From Trichostrongylus colubriformis (taxonomy: Eukaryota > Nematoda > Chromadorea > Rhabditida > Trichostrongylidae): 64,000 nucleotides of DNA. The DNA is taken from contig OZ022256.1 of NCBI GenBank assembly GCA_963978905.1, positions 13,189,501-13,253,500 of the forward strand, read 5' to 3'. Shown here one piece after another: positions 35,616 through 46,825 of this stretch (position 1 is the first letter of the stretch; every line of letters starts with the position of its first letter). The notes under the pieces are model-generated. The model saw only the letters and a list, made by a program, of their open reading frames with translations, was not told the DNA's origin and searched no databases. A program made the position numbers and the translations under genes.

Positions 35616-37407
35616 TAACATCAATTACATGGAATATTCTAAAATAAGCAATTTTGTATACTAATGGCAAAATTTGTGTACAATTTGGAAGTGTTGGTAA
35701 AATTGTCTCGTTGCATCTTTCTTTGTGCCTTTCGATTTTTTTGACTGATGATAATTATCCATTGCTATGATTGGAAAGTGATGTGATCCTCTGGGATTCT
35801 TCTGCTTACCACCATCTGAAGTTTCAAATTCTTCCCTATCCTTCAGATGCTTCCACAGAAGTTTAGTGAATGCTCAGGGAGGGCATCACGCATAACACTT
35901 CATTTTTGTCAATGTTTTGTGCATGTGATTGGGTCATACTTGTTTTTTCTCGAATAAAGCCATTGAAATTTGATGAGATGATCTTTACGATAGGACAAAC
36001 CGTTCAATGTCGATCAATCCATTGAGGATGGGCATATGCCATTAGGACAGAAAAATCGCGTGGCTGCCTACGATGCAATGAGTGGAAGCTAAGGATGTCG
36101 TACTATAAGTTGGACCCCAAAGTGACTGCATTCAAAAAGAAGTCCGAGGAAGCTGACATCGCTTAAGGACCAAACCGTTTATGATCTTACCCCCTGCGGC
36201 GGGCCCCTCGACGTGATTTTTCTGTAAAACGGCACAATCCCTTTGAGGCCACATATGACGCCCATATGTACTATAATTTCATTCAATCAAAGTGTACCGA
36301 ACGCTGAAAGGAAATTCAAATTTGTTCATTCTTCCATTTCTCTATTGATTTTATATAGGGGTGGACCAGTACTGCCCTCTCCGCGGATTTTGAACCGGGA
36401 CCAGGACTTCGCAAGGAATTCATTCATCTCTTAATAAAAACGATAATTTTGCATTGTCACATGAATATCTCATTCGAAAATCCATCATTCGCCCAAGCAA
36501 GCACCCACTAACATCTTTTGTTTTCTATCCGAGTACACACCAAATTCTGTTCTTCTGGACTGGTGACACACCTCCAAGCGTATCCAAATAAAGAAAGAAA
36601 GGAGCAGGGTTTCATATAAACAGTGTTGGCCACTAGTCATCACAGCCATTCGAGGTAACAGCGACCTGAGGCACGGGCCACTTCTTCTTTAACTTCTATC
36701 AGTTACGCGGTTTGTCTTTCAAGCATTCATCCATGTACGCCAAAAAAAAGTTCACACATTGTGTCGATTCTGGGCTGCTCCTGGACATGCAACTTCATCA
36801 ACAGATCATTCCTTGCCCTCTTCGGACATAACGCTTTTCCGGGTTCACGATGACTCAGCGCTGCGTCCGCCCGTCTTTCAGATGAAGACATGGGGCGGAG
36901 TTTCAGATCGAAGCTTAGCTTGGCTCCTGTTCTCTGCGGATGGGCTTGAGAGTGCGACCGTGCTGGATTGTGGGACCATAGCTACAGAAAGACAGCGGTG
37001 AAAAAACTAAGGCTCTGAGTTTGCCGTTCTGCACCGGTTGACTTAAGAGAAGTAGAAAGGGAAGGGGCTAGCAAATAGAAACACAGCAAGGCGAAATAAA
37101 ACTGGATGGACAGAGATATGAACCACCGAAACATCTTCGAGATAGTGATGCAGTTTCGAAAAGACGACCAATAGAACGTTTTTTACCCCGTGATTATTCT
37201 GCCAGTCTTGCCGTCTATATCGTTCTGTCTTCTTCACCCGATCAAAATGCAATAAAGGCATAACGAACATCTATTTCTCAGCCTGCTTCATTTAATGGGA
37301 AGGTTGATGAGCAAGTAATTGTTCATCAGTGATTATTTGCAACAATAGACATACCATGAATGTATCAAAAACCAAGCGGAAGTAACGTGACGATTTTGTA
37401 ATTTTGT
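35616..37407. other. Intergenic, no gene seen
   Basis: Downstream of gene C. Open frames are short and lack splice partners or domains. Confidence 0.4.
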
Positions 37408-37960
37408 TTTATTTCAACGTTTCAAGCCAGGCGAAAGAAATGACATCTCTAATTATTTCATTTCTACCATTTGGCCTATGGCACAGTACTGAATATCGGT
37501 AGAATTCTGTGAAGTAGATACAGACAAATCATTGTCGATGAAGTACATACTGCATGATTCCACACCGTTGTCAGCGCAGTACTGAGAGCCAGCCAAACTG
37601 GTACCTCCACAAACATATACTGGAAGTACACAATTTGCAAATACACGCAGTTTAGCTTCGCAGCTTTCCGTTGCTACTGATTGGAGTACGAGATACCTCC
37701 ATCTGCTGAGCTAGTGCTTAGATTCATACCGTTAGAAGTTGATAGTTCAAACGTTTGCCACTGCATATAGTAGTCAGCGCTTCATCGTCAACCCAAGAAG
37801 CTTTTTTACTGACTCGCAGGAAACGCGTTTAGTGACACATGCTTTTTGACACTTCTTATCAGCTATTATCAATCTTTATCACATTGGATCCCTGACGGTT
37901 GATCGTCTTTCCTCCTACATAGCACCTGTAAGTTCACCCTTCGTCGTCAACACGAAAGGT
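37408..37960 (-). pseudogene. Decayed Cys-rich coding sequence, unrecognised
   Basis: A minus-strand block ending at TAA 37455-37453 reads A-T-E-S-C-E-A-K-L-R-V-F-A-N-C then C-G-G-T-S-L-A-G-S-Q-Y-C and a Cys/Ser-rich tail. This is protein-like, probably secreted or extracellular. An AATAAA signal follows at 37413-37408. Upstream pieces (W-V-D-D-E-A-L-T-T-I-C-S; Y-R-C-Y-V-G-G-K-T-I) are in different frames, separated by stops and gaps too small for introns. I read it as a pseudogene; a real gene with very short introns cannot be excluded. Function not recognised. Confidence 0.35.
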
Positions 37961-38430
37961 GCAATATGTTTGGTGACACTACACTACATACACGTACACA
38001 TACACATACATACACTTCTGGTTTATATATAGGGTATGATGCAGTAGGAAGCAAACTCACGGTGAATGGGGCAGAGAGAGGGAAACGTGATCAAACACAT
38101 CCTGTTTTGCTTCACTGCTTTCTGCACGCTGCTCCTATAATGATTTCCGTAATGACAGTATTAGTCAGCCACAACGAAATCGGTACTGTAAGAGACATGA
38201 TTACAACAACAGCCTTACCGGGGATGATCCAGCTTTCGTTATACATAAACTGATCACTGGAAAGCACTATTCATCGGGGAGAGTGACCGATGTCGACATA
38301 GTTGGTGACATTAGGAATCCTATCGAGTTAGATTTTGTGATATTTTCAGTCGGCAGATTTGGAGAAGCGATAAGTCATGCCAGTTTAATGTAAGCCTTTC
38401 GTTCAGCACGCCCTTCATGGAAGTGCATTG

Positions 38431-38885
38431 GGACTGTTCAGGTAGGTTAAGGGAATCGTCCATGGAGAAATGAGTGTCTTTGTCACACATATATTTATGT
38501 AATATTGCCTAATAAGGGCTGCATGCAAAGTTCCCGCGAAAAAGTGGGAACTCGGCCAAGATACAGCTCTCCAGATTCTCAGCCGGATGGGCGGGGCCAC
38601 TGACTAAAGGCCCCCGTCCCGTCGTCCCTCGCGGCTGGGAACGGAGAGTGTGCCTGTTTACTTGACTTATTACTACTATGCGTCTCCCAAAGCGACGAAC
38701 GGCGTGAAGGGCCTCTACTCGGAGGTCCCGCCCATCCGGCCGAGAATTTGGAGAGCTGTACCTCAGCCAAGTTCTCACTTTTTGCGTGAAACTTTGAATG
38801 CGGCCCTCATTAGGCAAATACAGCATAACTATATGGGTGACAACCACGGTTCACGGTTCCTTTAATGTTCATCTAATCCAAACTG
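38431..38885. repeat. Foldback element, GCCTAATAAG family, copy 2
   Basis: Left GTTCAGGTAGG..GGAATCGTCCATGG, GCCTAATAAGGGCTGCATGC and CTCTCCAGATTCTCAGCCGG. The right half mirrors this with CCGGCCGAGAATTTGGAGAG, TGAAACTTTG, CTCATTAGGCAAATACAGCA. Same architecture as 21.1 kb. Confidence 0.75.
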
Positions 38886-40260
38886 TGCTGCATCTTCCAG
38901 CGTACACCCAGTTCGCAGCGGTACCAGCAAGACATTTAGCTAGCTCGACGACGCATTGGTGTCAGGATTTCGTTTTGCGGCGTACGGTGTGCAACGTTTG
39001 CGCGCGAGATAGCTGTACTCGCTGAGAAAGTGCGTGCAATTGCGTAGGAAGAAAGAGCGGCTACCGTGTCCTACGCCTATATTTATCTAATTCGCCGCTT
39101 TGAGCTATTTTCAAAGTTGTTTCAGTTTAGTGGACAAAACTCAATGTTTTTGGTTTATTGCCTGATGGAAGCGTTTCGCATGCGTTGTTCCATTTCTTGT
39201 GCTATGTATCATTCTTCTTTGCACCGTTCTCTAAGACCCAAAAAAGCGGAAAAAAGCCATAAATCTGAATTTTGTAGTCCTTGCACTGAAGTGCGGAGCG
39301 AGCTTTCTGCTGGAACCATCGCATGTTTTCGCCTACTACAGTTTTTGAATGTTACAAATTTCTCGAGTTTCCATTCTTGCTTTCCAGGTTCTACAGATAT
39401 CATCCAGCATCCTAGCACAGCAGTACCTTATTTGAATATTACGAGGCATTAAATTATTCGTATTTAAAAAGAGACCTGGTAAATGAGGCATCCAGAAACT
39501 GCTTGTTATTGCATCCTTCAGATATAATGATACAAATAAGGATGACACATAGTACTGAAATTGAATGAATGCATGCAAACGCTATCATCAGCCAATAGTG
39601 AACCGAAAATGTTGAGCTCTGTCAACTAAAATGAAAACAGGTCGAAAACTAACTTAATTTAGCGCAAAGTGATTAAAAATAGGCGTAGACACGGTTGCTG
39701 CTCTTCACATGCGATTCCCACCACGTGCAGCCATTTCGCGTGCAGACGTCGCCGCGAAATCCTGACATCACGGCACACACACGATGATCTTTTAGTCGGA
39801 GCTCAGTTCACGACGAAGACACGATGCTAGGATTAAGTAAACTTCTGTCCAAAAAATGAAAATGAAAACTGTGGAACGATTTAGTTGCGTGGGTAGGTCT
39901 ACCGTACTAGAAAAAGCTTCAGAAGTTTGAAACAGTCGGAAAAAGCTTTTCACAGCCCATCGTTACCGAGAATGAGATGAGCCCATCCAAACAACCCCTC
40001 AGGCGAAGGCTAAGTCACCTCTTGCGTGACATCGACCCCCCCCCCCCCCCCATCAAAGGGATTTAGGGCTGCTACCCATGGGCTCATCTTTGAAGTCCAA
40101 CAGAGTCCATCCTACTCTTCAAACTTGCGCTAAATGATTTTTCATGACCGCTTTCCAGCCAGCAGCATTAGCCTTCTGAAAAAAATTCTACACACACTCC
40201 CCTCTAAATTTGGGTTTTCATGAAGTAGGTAGAAAATATTTCGGCGCAGAAATAGTAGTA
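38886..40260. other. Intergenic, no gene seen
   Basis: Includes a poly-C run near 40028-40042 and a fragment of the GGGTGTGTACCC family near 39.75 kb. The 39066-39452 plus frame has no recognisable domain. Confidence 0.4.
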
Positions 40261-40572
40261 TCAGGTTGGTTCATTAATTTTGCCCCAGGGTCAAAGTCTC
40301 GTGGCAGAATTTTCTGCTAGGAATGCAGGTTACGCCAGCGACAGTGCAATGGGAGTAACAGGCCTCTATTTCGCGAGTGGTGCAGCTCGATCTCGCAGCG
40401 CAACCCACCTTCATCGAGGAATGTCGGTCTTCCGAGACGTTCATAACGTCGAGGCCCTTATCTCGTAACGACTGAACCATCGGCGAACGGTGTGAACAGT
40501 GGTCGTGCCCTGGCCGAGTGCAGCGTTGACACCGGCGACCGTGTTCCTCTAGCTGATGCAGAGTTTTGCTCG
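40261..40572 (-). mobile_element. Mariner end with helix-turn-helix relic
   Basis: Starts at a mariner-like terminus (TA then TCAGGTTGGTTCATTAATTT). Minus-strand frames give A-G-V-N-A-A-L-G-Q-G-T-T-T-V-H-T-V-R-R-W-F-S-R, like the mariner N-terminal DNA-binding domain, with frameshifts and stops. The partner end was not found; a TAAGGCC MITE abuts at 40573. Confidence 0.5.
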
Positions 40573-40749
40573 TAAGGCCGCCTCTATACTCTGCGGTGCC
40601 GACGACAGGGCGTAGCTGCGTATACCTGCGTCTCCTTCTGCGCCACCCTGATTCGCTGCCTGCGTCATCTCTGCACCTCCCACTGCCACTCTGCATTGCT
40701 ACCACGCTGCTGCCACGCCCTCCTCGCGCAAAGTATAAACGCGGTCTGA
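40573..40749. repeat. TAAGGCC-end MITE, long form
   Basis: Starts TAAGGCCGCCTCTATACTCT and ends GCGCAAAGTATAAACGCGGT. The interior shares GGTGCCGACGACAGGGCGTA, CTGCGTCTCC and CGCCACCCTG blocks with the copies at 6.0, 60.3 and 62.4 kb. It is inserted next to or into the mariner relic. Confidence 0.65.
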
Positions 40750-41297
40750 AGGTTTCCGGGTCGAATCACTGGGTTCGGATCGCAGTTGACGCTCGCCATT
40801 TTTGAACCAATGTATCTTTGCGCACTAGCGCACGCGCTATTGTACCCATGGAGCTGAAACTTCGAGAGTCGTCTCCACTGAACTGGAGCCATGCCAGAAA
40901 AGGATTTGAACCAGTGTAATACGGATAATACAAATACGCATCGAACTCATTGTTATAACGCAGCACACAATACTAAGGTTCTGACAATTTTACCAGGTTC
41001 TCTTTGAATACGAGTTCAATGCTTCGTAATATTCAGATGGAAAACTCGAAAAATTTGAAACATTTAAATTTTGTAATAGACGAAAACCTGTGATAGTTAC
41101 AGCAAGAAGCTCGATCCGAACTCAGTGATGGGAGGAATCCCTTCTGTGTCATCCCGCGTACTGAAGCTTTCTTTGCAAGCTCCCCAGAATTGTTTTTGAT
41201 GGTGGAAAACTGGATCCGATTGCTGTTGCGATCTCTTTGCCGTCATTATCTTTATTCTCAACTCCGAATCCCGCAAGAAGTACAGAACCAGTTCAAG

Positions 41298-42312
41298 TTA
41301 ACGACGAGTTCCATCTTCAAAAAAGATTCCACCATCAATAGCGCAGTACTTCGGACAAATTCCTGGTTCGCCTGGACGTCCAGGTGGTCCAGGTGGTCCA
41401 GGACGACCGGGACTACCATCGAGCCCTGGTTGACCATCATTTCCATCTGGTCCTTTCTCACCCGGCCGGCCTGAAATTCTTTTCTATTCGCTTCTGAAAA
41501 CTCGTTTTTTGCTGTTGAACAATACCTGGTATTCCTGCAGGTCCTTGTAGACCGGGATTACCAGGGAGTCCTTCAAGTCCTGGTTCGCCGGGTGGTCCCT
41601 GTTCGCCTGGAGTGACCGGCTCGCACTCAGGATCTTCTCCCATCTCTCCTTGCTCACCAGGTTTCCCAGGAATTCCGGGTGCTCCTGGTGGTCCCTTTGG
41701 CCCGGGCGATCCTGGAATGCCATCTTGGCCTGATGGCCCGGGTTCACCATGTTCTCCTGGGTCTCCGGGCTCTCCCGGCTTTCCTGGCGGTCCAGGCGGT
41801 CCTACTGGACACTCTTGACATGGTGGTGGGGAGACGGGTTCACAGCCACCGTCCGGAGGCGGTAGACCCGGAACTCCTGGTAGTCCTGGTGCACCTGGCC
41901 TTCCTGGTCTACCTGGTCTGCCTGGGGGGCCGGGAGGACCAGGAGGTCCTGGCCGACAGCACCCCTCACAGCCTCCGCTCGCGCTTTCCTCATAACTTGT
42001 TGTTGCTTGACGGGAAGTTCTATTGCCGAAGTGGGCTTGTTTCAGGTTAGTCACGTCAGCCCAGACGGAGTCCGTCGAGATCTGAACTGAAAAAATCTTA
42101 CGTGAATGGGTATGGTAAGGCTTGATCTACGTAGGATACTACCATACCTTACACAGCGATGCCTCTTTATGGAGAGATTTCTTCACAAAATGCACATAGT
42201 TGTACACTATCGGTAATGTGACACAGACCGACAATACAGCAACCACCGAGAATCCCACAGCCGCATAGGCGACGAACCGATAGGCTTTGATGCGATGGTC
42301 GATGACATCCAT
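41298..42312 (-). CDS. Cuticle collagen
   Basis: Complete 297-residue nematode cuticle collagen, secreted by the hypodermis and built into the exoskeleton. Exons: 42312-42148, 42081-41526 and 41470-41298. The N-terminus [13 protein letters not shown] and the following hydrophobic stretch (about residues 14-40) form the usual signal-anchor with homology block A. R-T-S-R (76-79) fits the RXXR subtilisin-type processing site. Gly-X-Y tracts are interrupted by Cys clusters (C-E-G-C-C near 93-97, then C-E-P..P-P-C-Q-E-C). The C-terminus is [19 protein letters not shown], a conserved cuticle-collagen end. The start at 42312 is preferred over an upstream in-frame ATG (42336) because a TATA box lies only about 40 bp upstream. 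Which collagen paralogue it is cannot be told. Confidence 0.95.
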
Positions 42313-42350
42313 TGTTTGACGCGCACCACTAACCACTTGAGCGGGCCACC

Positions 42351-42356
42351 TTTATA
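42351..42356 (-). promoter_or_regulatory. TATA box of the collagen gene
   Basis: TATAAA on the minus strand in the context GCATATAAAGGTGG, 39 bp before the preferred ATG. Initiation about 30 bp downstream would give a very short leader, typical of highly expressed collagen genes. Confidence 0.65.
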
Positions 42357-42399
42357 TGCTGCTGGCATGCTGCTGAGTGTACCGTGTGCGCTCCGAGCG

Positions 42400-43540
42400 T
42401 CTCGCACCCCGCCCATATTTCAGCAAAAACTTCGAACCTAGCTTAACAATAGCATTTGGGACTAATGAAGGCTCTTGTCGCTCAGTAGTTGTCAGCCACA
42501 GCGAAGTCAACCTTTCAAACACGTAGGTTACGGTCTCGATGACTAAGGTCTCAAAGACCAGTGAAGGTCTTGAACGGTTTTGAATCTCTCTCAAACACCA
42601 AAGGTCCTCAACGTGTTGATGAATATTTCAGAAAGTCCCACACATTCACCTTTCATTAAAGATAGCGAAGGCATGTGAAGTAAACGGTGAAAAAACCTAA
42701 CAAACCGAACTGATTCCCAATTTCGGCTCCCAATACCTAGTTAAGGAATTACTTGATGTCTGAAATAGAAGACGCCTTTCTTCTGGATTTTGTGAGTGCT
42801 TCTACATCTATTGTCGTCAGGGGTAGCGTTGTAGTGACAAGTGGTGCCGCTACCACGGGTGTGTCCCGTTACGACTAGAAATTGCGGCCGACCGCGGCGA
42901 ATGCGTGTTGCTCCATCGCGTGCGATTGCGTACGCGCCCTTTGAAGATCTACGAGAAGCACCCATTTCTCCGAAGGTACCCTATGGCATCAGATTATAGC
43001 GTTCTGACTCCGCACCGGCTGCGGCAAGACGTACTGATGGCACCACGAGTGCAACGCAGTAGCTCGATTTTTGGACACACCCAAGACATCGGGAGGGATA
43101 AATTTGGCAGACTGTGAAATTTGAAAGTAGGGGTGCTCAGCAATGTAGCAATAAAGAAAGAACGAGAAATAACGGCGAAAAGCGCGAGAAACAGAAACCA
43201 GAACAACCCCATCTCATTCGCGCTCCTATGCGTCACTAGCTGGGGTAGACTGCAGACGGGCGGGGGGGGGGGGCTAAATCAGCCCGCCGTGAACGTTGAC
43301 CCGCCCTTCTAGGCGACTCGCCCGGCTGTAGGACTGCAGAACGACACGCCGTACTGCGGGATTGTGATAAGACCCCCTGCCGCGCTTTTTCAGTGCTAGT
43401 TTCGCTACACATCAACTCTTCTGAAAGGAAGGTTTGTTTACGGAGAGCGTGTATTTACGGTTCTCACTTTCCACTTACCCCCTTTGAAGAGAGATAGAAT
43501 GTGTATCACATCCCGAAAGGGACTTTCACCACAAAGACTT
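42400..43540. other. Collagen upstream region, no further gene
   Basis: A fragment of the GC-rich core seen at 1.5 and 12.8 kb lies near 42.98-43.08 kb, followed by a G run near 43261-43272. No exon was recognised. Confidence 0.4.
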
Positions 43541-43636
43541 TAGGCCGCTTCCATACTTTGCGCACCGACGCCGTCACGCGCGTGCCGGCGTCACGCGCGT
43601 GACGGCGTCGGTGCGCAAAGTATGGAAGCGGCCTTA
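43541..43636. repeat. TAAGGCC-end MITE, short fully palindromic form
   Basis: 96 bp that are almost entirely self-complementary, from TAGGCCGCTTCCATACTTTG through CGCGCGTGCCGGCGTCACG to CAAAGTATGGAAGCGGCCTT. It has the family ends but none of the long-form interior. Confidence 0.85.
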
Positions 43637-43758
43637 TCCGCCATTCTTTTTTACTGCTGTCACCACACTTTATTGTTTTAATCTTTAAACAAACTCAAGC
43701 TTACCTGTACAGCCTCCTCCTTCCAGAACAGAATCTTCTTTGTCTTATTCCTGGGTTC

Positions 43759-43800
43759 GTAAGTTCTTGCTTTTGGGTACTACCAAAAGCAAGAACTTAC
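43759..43800. repeat. Perfect 18-bp hairpin
   Basis: GTAAGTTCTTGCTTTTGG and its exact reverse complement are separated by the 6-nt loop GTACTA. It is not part of any element identified here. Confidence 0.85.
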
Positions 43801-44083
43801 AAATCATTTTTAGACCTTTTGTTGCTTCACTTGGAAGGAATTGGAACAAGACGTGATAAAGCGGCCACGACATGCAAACCCATCCTAGACGAACTGTATC
43901 GGAACATGCTGGTTCCAAATCGTGAAAAAAATGCACTAATCACCACCAGACAACCGACAATCTCGTTTCAATAACGACGCAGAACCGCCCCACACATCGT
44001 ACGAAATGCAACGCTTTCACGTACCTGCCCATCGGCTAGAGGCAAAAGGGAAGAAGCGCTTACATGCACTGAGGGACTTACCA

Positions 44084-44519
44084 GTTAAGGGTTTCAACTT
44101 GGAATGGAACTTTGAAATGAAACCTGTATAGATCAATTAACTTCGAATGATTGTTGCAATCATGATATCCAGAATTACAAAATGCCGCTCCAAACCGAGT
44201 AAGGCGGAAATTTCCTTGCGATGATTCGTCGGCGGGGTTCTCTGCTCCAAGTAACGTGATTCAGTGGTAGCGCTCTTGCTTTATGGGTGGTAAACGGTGA
44301 GTTTGTACCCTTTATTACACTTTTCGTGAGCCACGCCAAGCAATGTACTACTTGGTCAGTGACTCATTGCAAACAAATCTTGACCCCTTCGGAACGCTTC
44401 TGGACGGCATTTTGCAATCTTGACTCTCACATTTATAATTGGCGCTCGGACCCTATCGATCCACCTGAAGCTCATCTCTAAGTTTCACGGGAAATTAAAA
44501 CTATTCCCTAATTAGGATG
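44084..44519. repeat. Foldback element with tRNA-like centre, copy 1 (diverged)
   Basis: Left arm AAGGGTTTCAACTTGGAATG, GGAACTTTGAAATGAAACC; right arm GAAGCTCATCTCTAAGTTTC and GGGAAATTAAAACTATTCCC. Arms resemble those of 61.01-62.11 kb. Near 44262-44320 is a tRNA-like stretch (GATTCAGTGGTAGCGC, then GTGAGTTTGTACCC). Confidence 0.5.
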
Positions 44520-45676
44520 ATGAATGACGTCTTAAATCGTCTTGTCACTTCTCGTCGAGCCTCTCCTTTTGAAAAAAAAACTTCTCGATAGATGTTGACG
44601 GAAAGATATCCACGTCTAAGATCTAGTTGTGATCAACAGTCCTGGTTAGTAGACAAGGTTCGCCAACATTACAACCGCTCCCTAGTAGCCACTCCATCTG
44701 AAGGTTTTTCTGTGACGAAGTTGACGGATAAGACCAATAACAGAACTTCAACAACTTTAGTGCCCAAGAACGATGAACTTGCTTTTGAAAAACCTTGCCC
44801 AAAGTATCTCTCGGGCATGTCTGCACTCTTGTCCTCGCACTTCGATCGGCTCATCTTTGGATCACGCATGTGAGAGCTTTATACAATACAATCTGTCTCG
44901 TAGACAACTGTTCAAGGCCTTTGTTCCATTGGTGGCTGAGCGCAAGGATTGCGAACAAGTTTTCATTGACCATTTCTCATCACTGAAGTTTTTTTATAGA
45001 GCTCGTTTCTGGTGCAACCATTAATAGGGTCCAAGATCCAGAAGCATCGACATCTTCTCCTTATCGCTTATGTAGAAGCAAACTTTCGGAATTTCCAGAC
45101 CTCCTTTAGAACAGAGGAAGCAGAAGTGAGCACGACAACTTGAACAACCAATAAGGGAACAAGGTTTGAAGACTGCAAGTTTCAAGCAGATAGAGAGAGG
45201 CACGTTCTTCAATGGAAGGCGTTCTCGAACAAAATGATCAAGGCCCTGATCATTGCCACGCCGCTTTGGAACGAGCGCGTCATGCGCTGCGCATAACCGC
45301 CACACATGACATATCCGCTGAGCTTGACGCCAATATCTATGTGATGACACGCATAGAAAAGTACTCCACCACGGAACCCAGCTACTAAAATAGGAATTCC
45401 ATTCTTGTTACTGACCGTTTCATTGCCTTGTTATCGCACCATTCAACTGATTATCTCTAATACTGAGCTCAACCACACATCTTTAAATTTAGTTTCGCCG
45501 GTCGATCAAATCATCGTAAACACTGCTTTCCTTCTAATTGTATAGTACCCCAGCAACAACTGTTTATAATGATAAGCTGTAGAATGATTATGAAAGTATG
45601 AAGAGGGAAGAAATACAAATACATCCGATCGGATGCATGGCTTTATTTGTCAAGAAACTTTACCGTGGCTACTACT
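44520..45676. other. Intergenic, unassigned frames only
   Basis: Overlapping frames on both strands (for example 44592-44873 plus, 45021-45350 minus) show no recognisable domain or splice partner. No gene is called. Confidence 0.35.
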
Positions 45677-46243
45677 CACAAGGGAAGGACCCGAAGTTGA
45701 AAATGCCATTCGGAATTCGATACATATGGTCAGACGCATTTTCGATCGCTGATCTCGAACCTGCATTCCAAGTTTGCAGAACGATTCTCTGAGCGGAGTT
45801 ATGGAGGTTTTTTTTGAGAAAACAATACTACTTCATTAGAGTTTGGAAGCCCGTAGCATGCGAGCCACACATTCTCGCGCAAAACAAAAGCGACTTTCGT
45901 GTTCAGGGAACCAATCTGCTCTATTGGACATGTTTTTAGCCAATTCGAGGCATTTAGCCAAGTTTTCGGTGGGCCAAATTTTTCCGAAATGTGGCCAAAT
46001 TCTAGAATTGGCTAAAAACATGTCCCATGAGGTAGTTTGATTCCCTGAACACGAAAATCGCACTGTCGCACTTACGCGAGAATGTGTGGCTTGCGCATCT
46101 CAAGAAAACCTCCATAACTCTGCTCGAAGAATCGTTCTGCAAATTTGGAATGCAGGTTAGAGATCAGCGTTCGAAAATACGTCGGACCATATATATCCCA
46201 TTCCGAATGGCCACTTCGAGCTCGGGTCCTTCCCTTGTCAGAA
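45677..46243. repeat. Foldback element with a nested palindrome at its centre
   Basis: Outer arms: ACAAGGGAAGGACCCGAAG against CTCGGGTCCTTCCCTTGT; next ATTTTCGATCGCTGATCTCG against GATCAGCGTTCGAAAATACG. The centre (about 45928-46027) is a second palindrome, GGACATGTTTTTAGCCAATT against AATTGGCTAAAAACATGTCC. Related sequences are at 3.35 kb and inside 61.25-61.62 kb. Confidence 0.8.
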
Positions 46244-46825
46244 TAATGAAAATTGCGCGATAAAAAAGCATCATTGCAGATCATCGCGATTGCGATGTCC
46301 CACTTTCATACCTCTCCTCATCTTATTTTTCTGATCAGCGTTGAGTAGTTTTTTTTGAACGACGTAGCATTAGGTATTTCCGAAGCCCCTATAACTTTTA
46401 GAATGATCACAAATTTTATTGTATGAAAGCATTATACTACATGTATATTTTATGGTACATAATTTACAGCTTGTATAATTTAGATCAAAGCAGTACAAGA
46501 TAGCAAAGAAAGAAAGTAATAAATATACGATCAGCGCCTATTGACCATACTAGGAGGCGAGGAAGATCGCATAACTAGACAAGCACCCAGTGTTTCAAGC
46601 TCTTAAATATGAATAAGGTCCGGTAGCAGGCGAACGAGACACAGAAACCAATAAATCAATATTGCGTCGAAAAGCGGATTATTACGGCCTATCACCCTTT
46701 TAAATAATTAGAACAGGGAAGCTGCTTAGGGTTCACCATATCACAACTAAGCGAATCTACTCAAAATTACAATTTTGAATCGTGACAAAATGGAACGAAT
46801 AATCAAATAAATACCAACTGCTAGT

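Noticed and set aside
39066..39452. 128-codon plus-strand frame
   Set aside because: Low-complexity aromatic/Ser composition, no domain and no splice signals that link it to other exons.
41612..42050. Long plus-strand frames opposite the collagen gene
   Set aside because: They are the antisense shadow of the Gly-X-Y codons and have no independent support.
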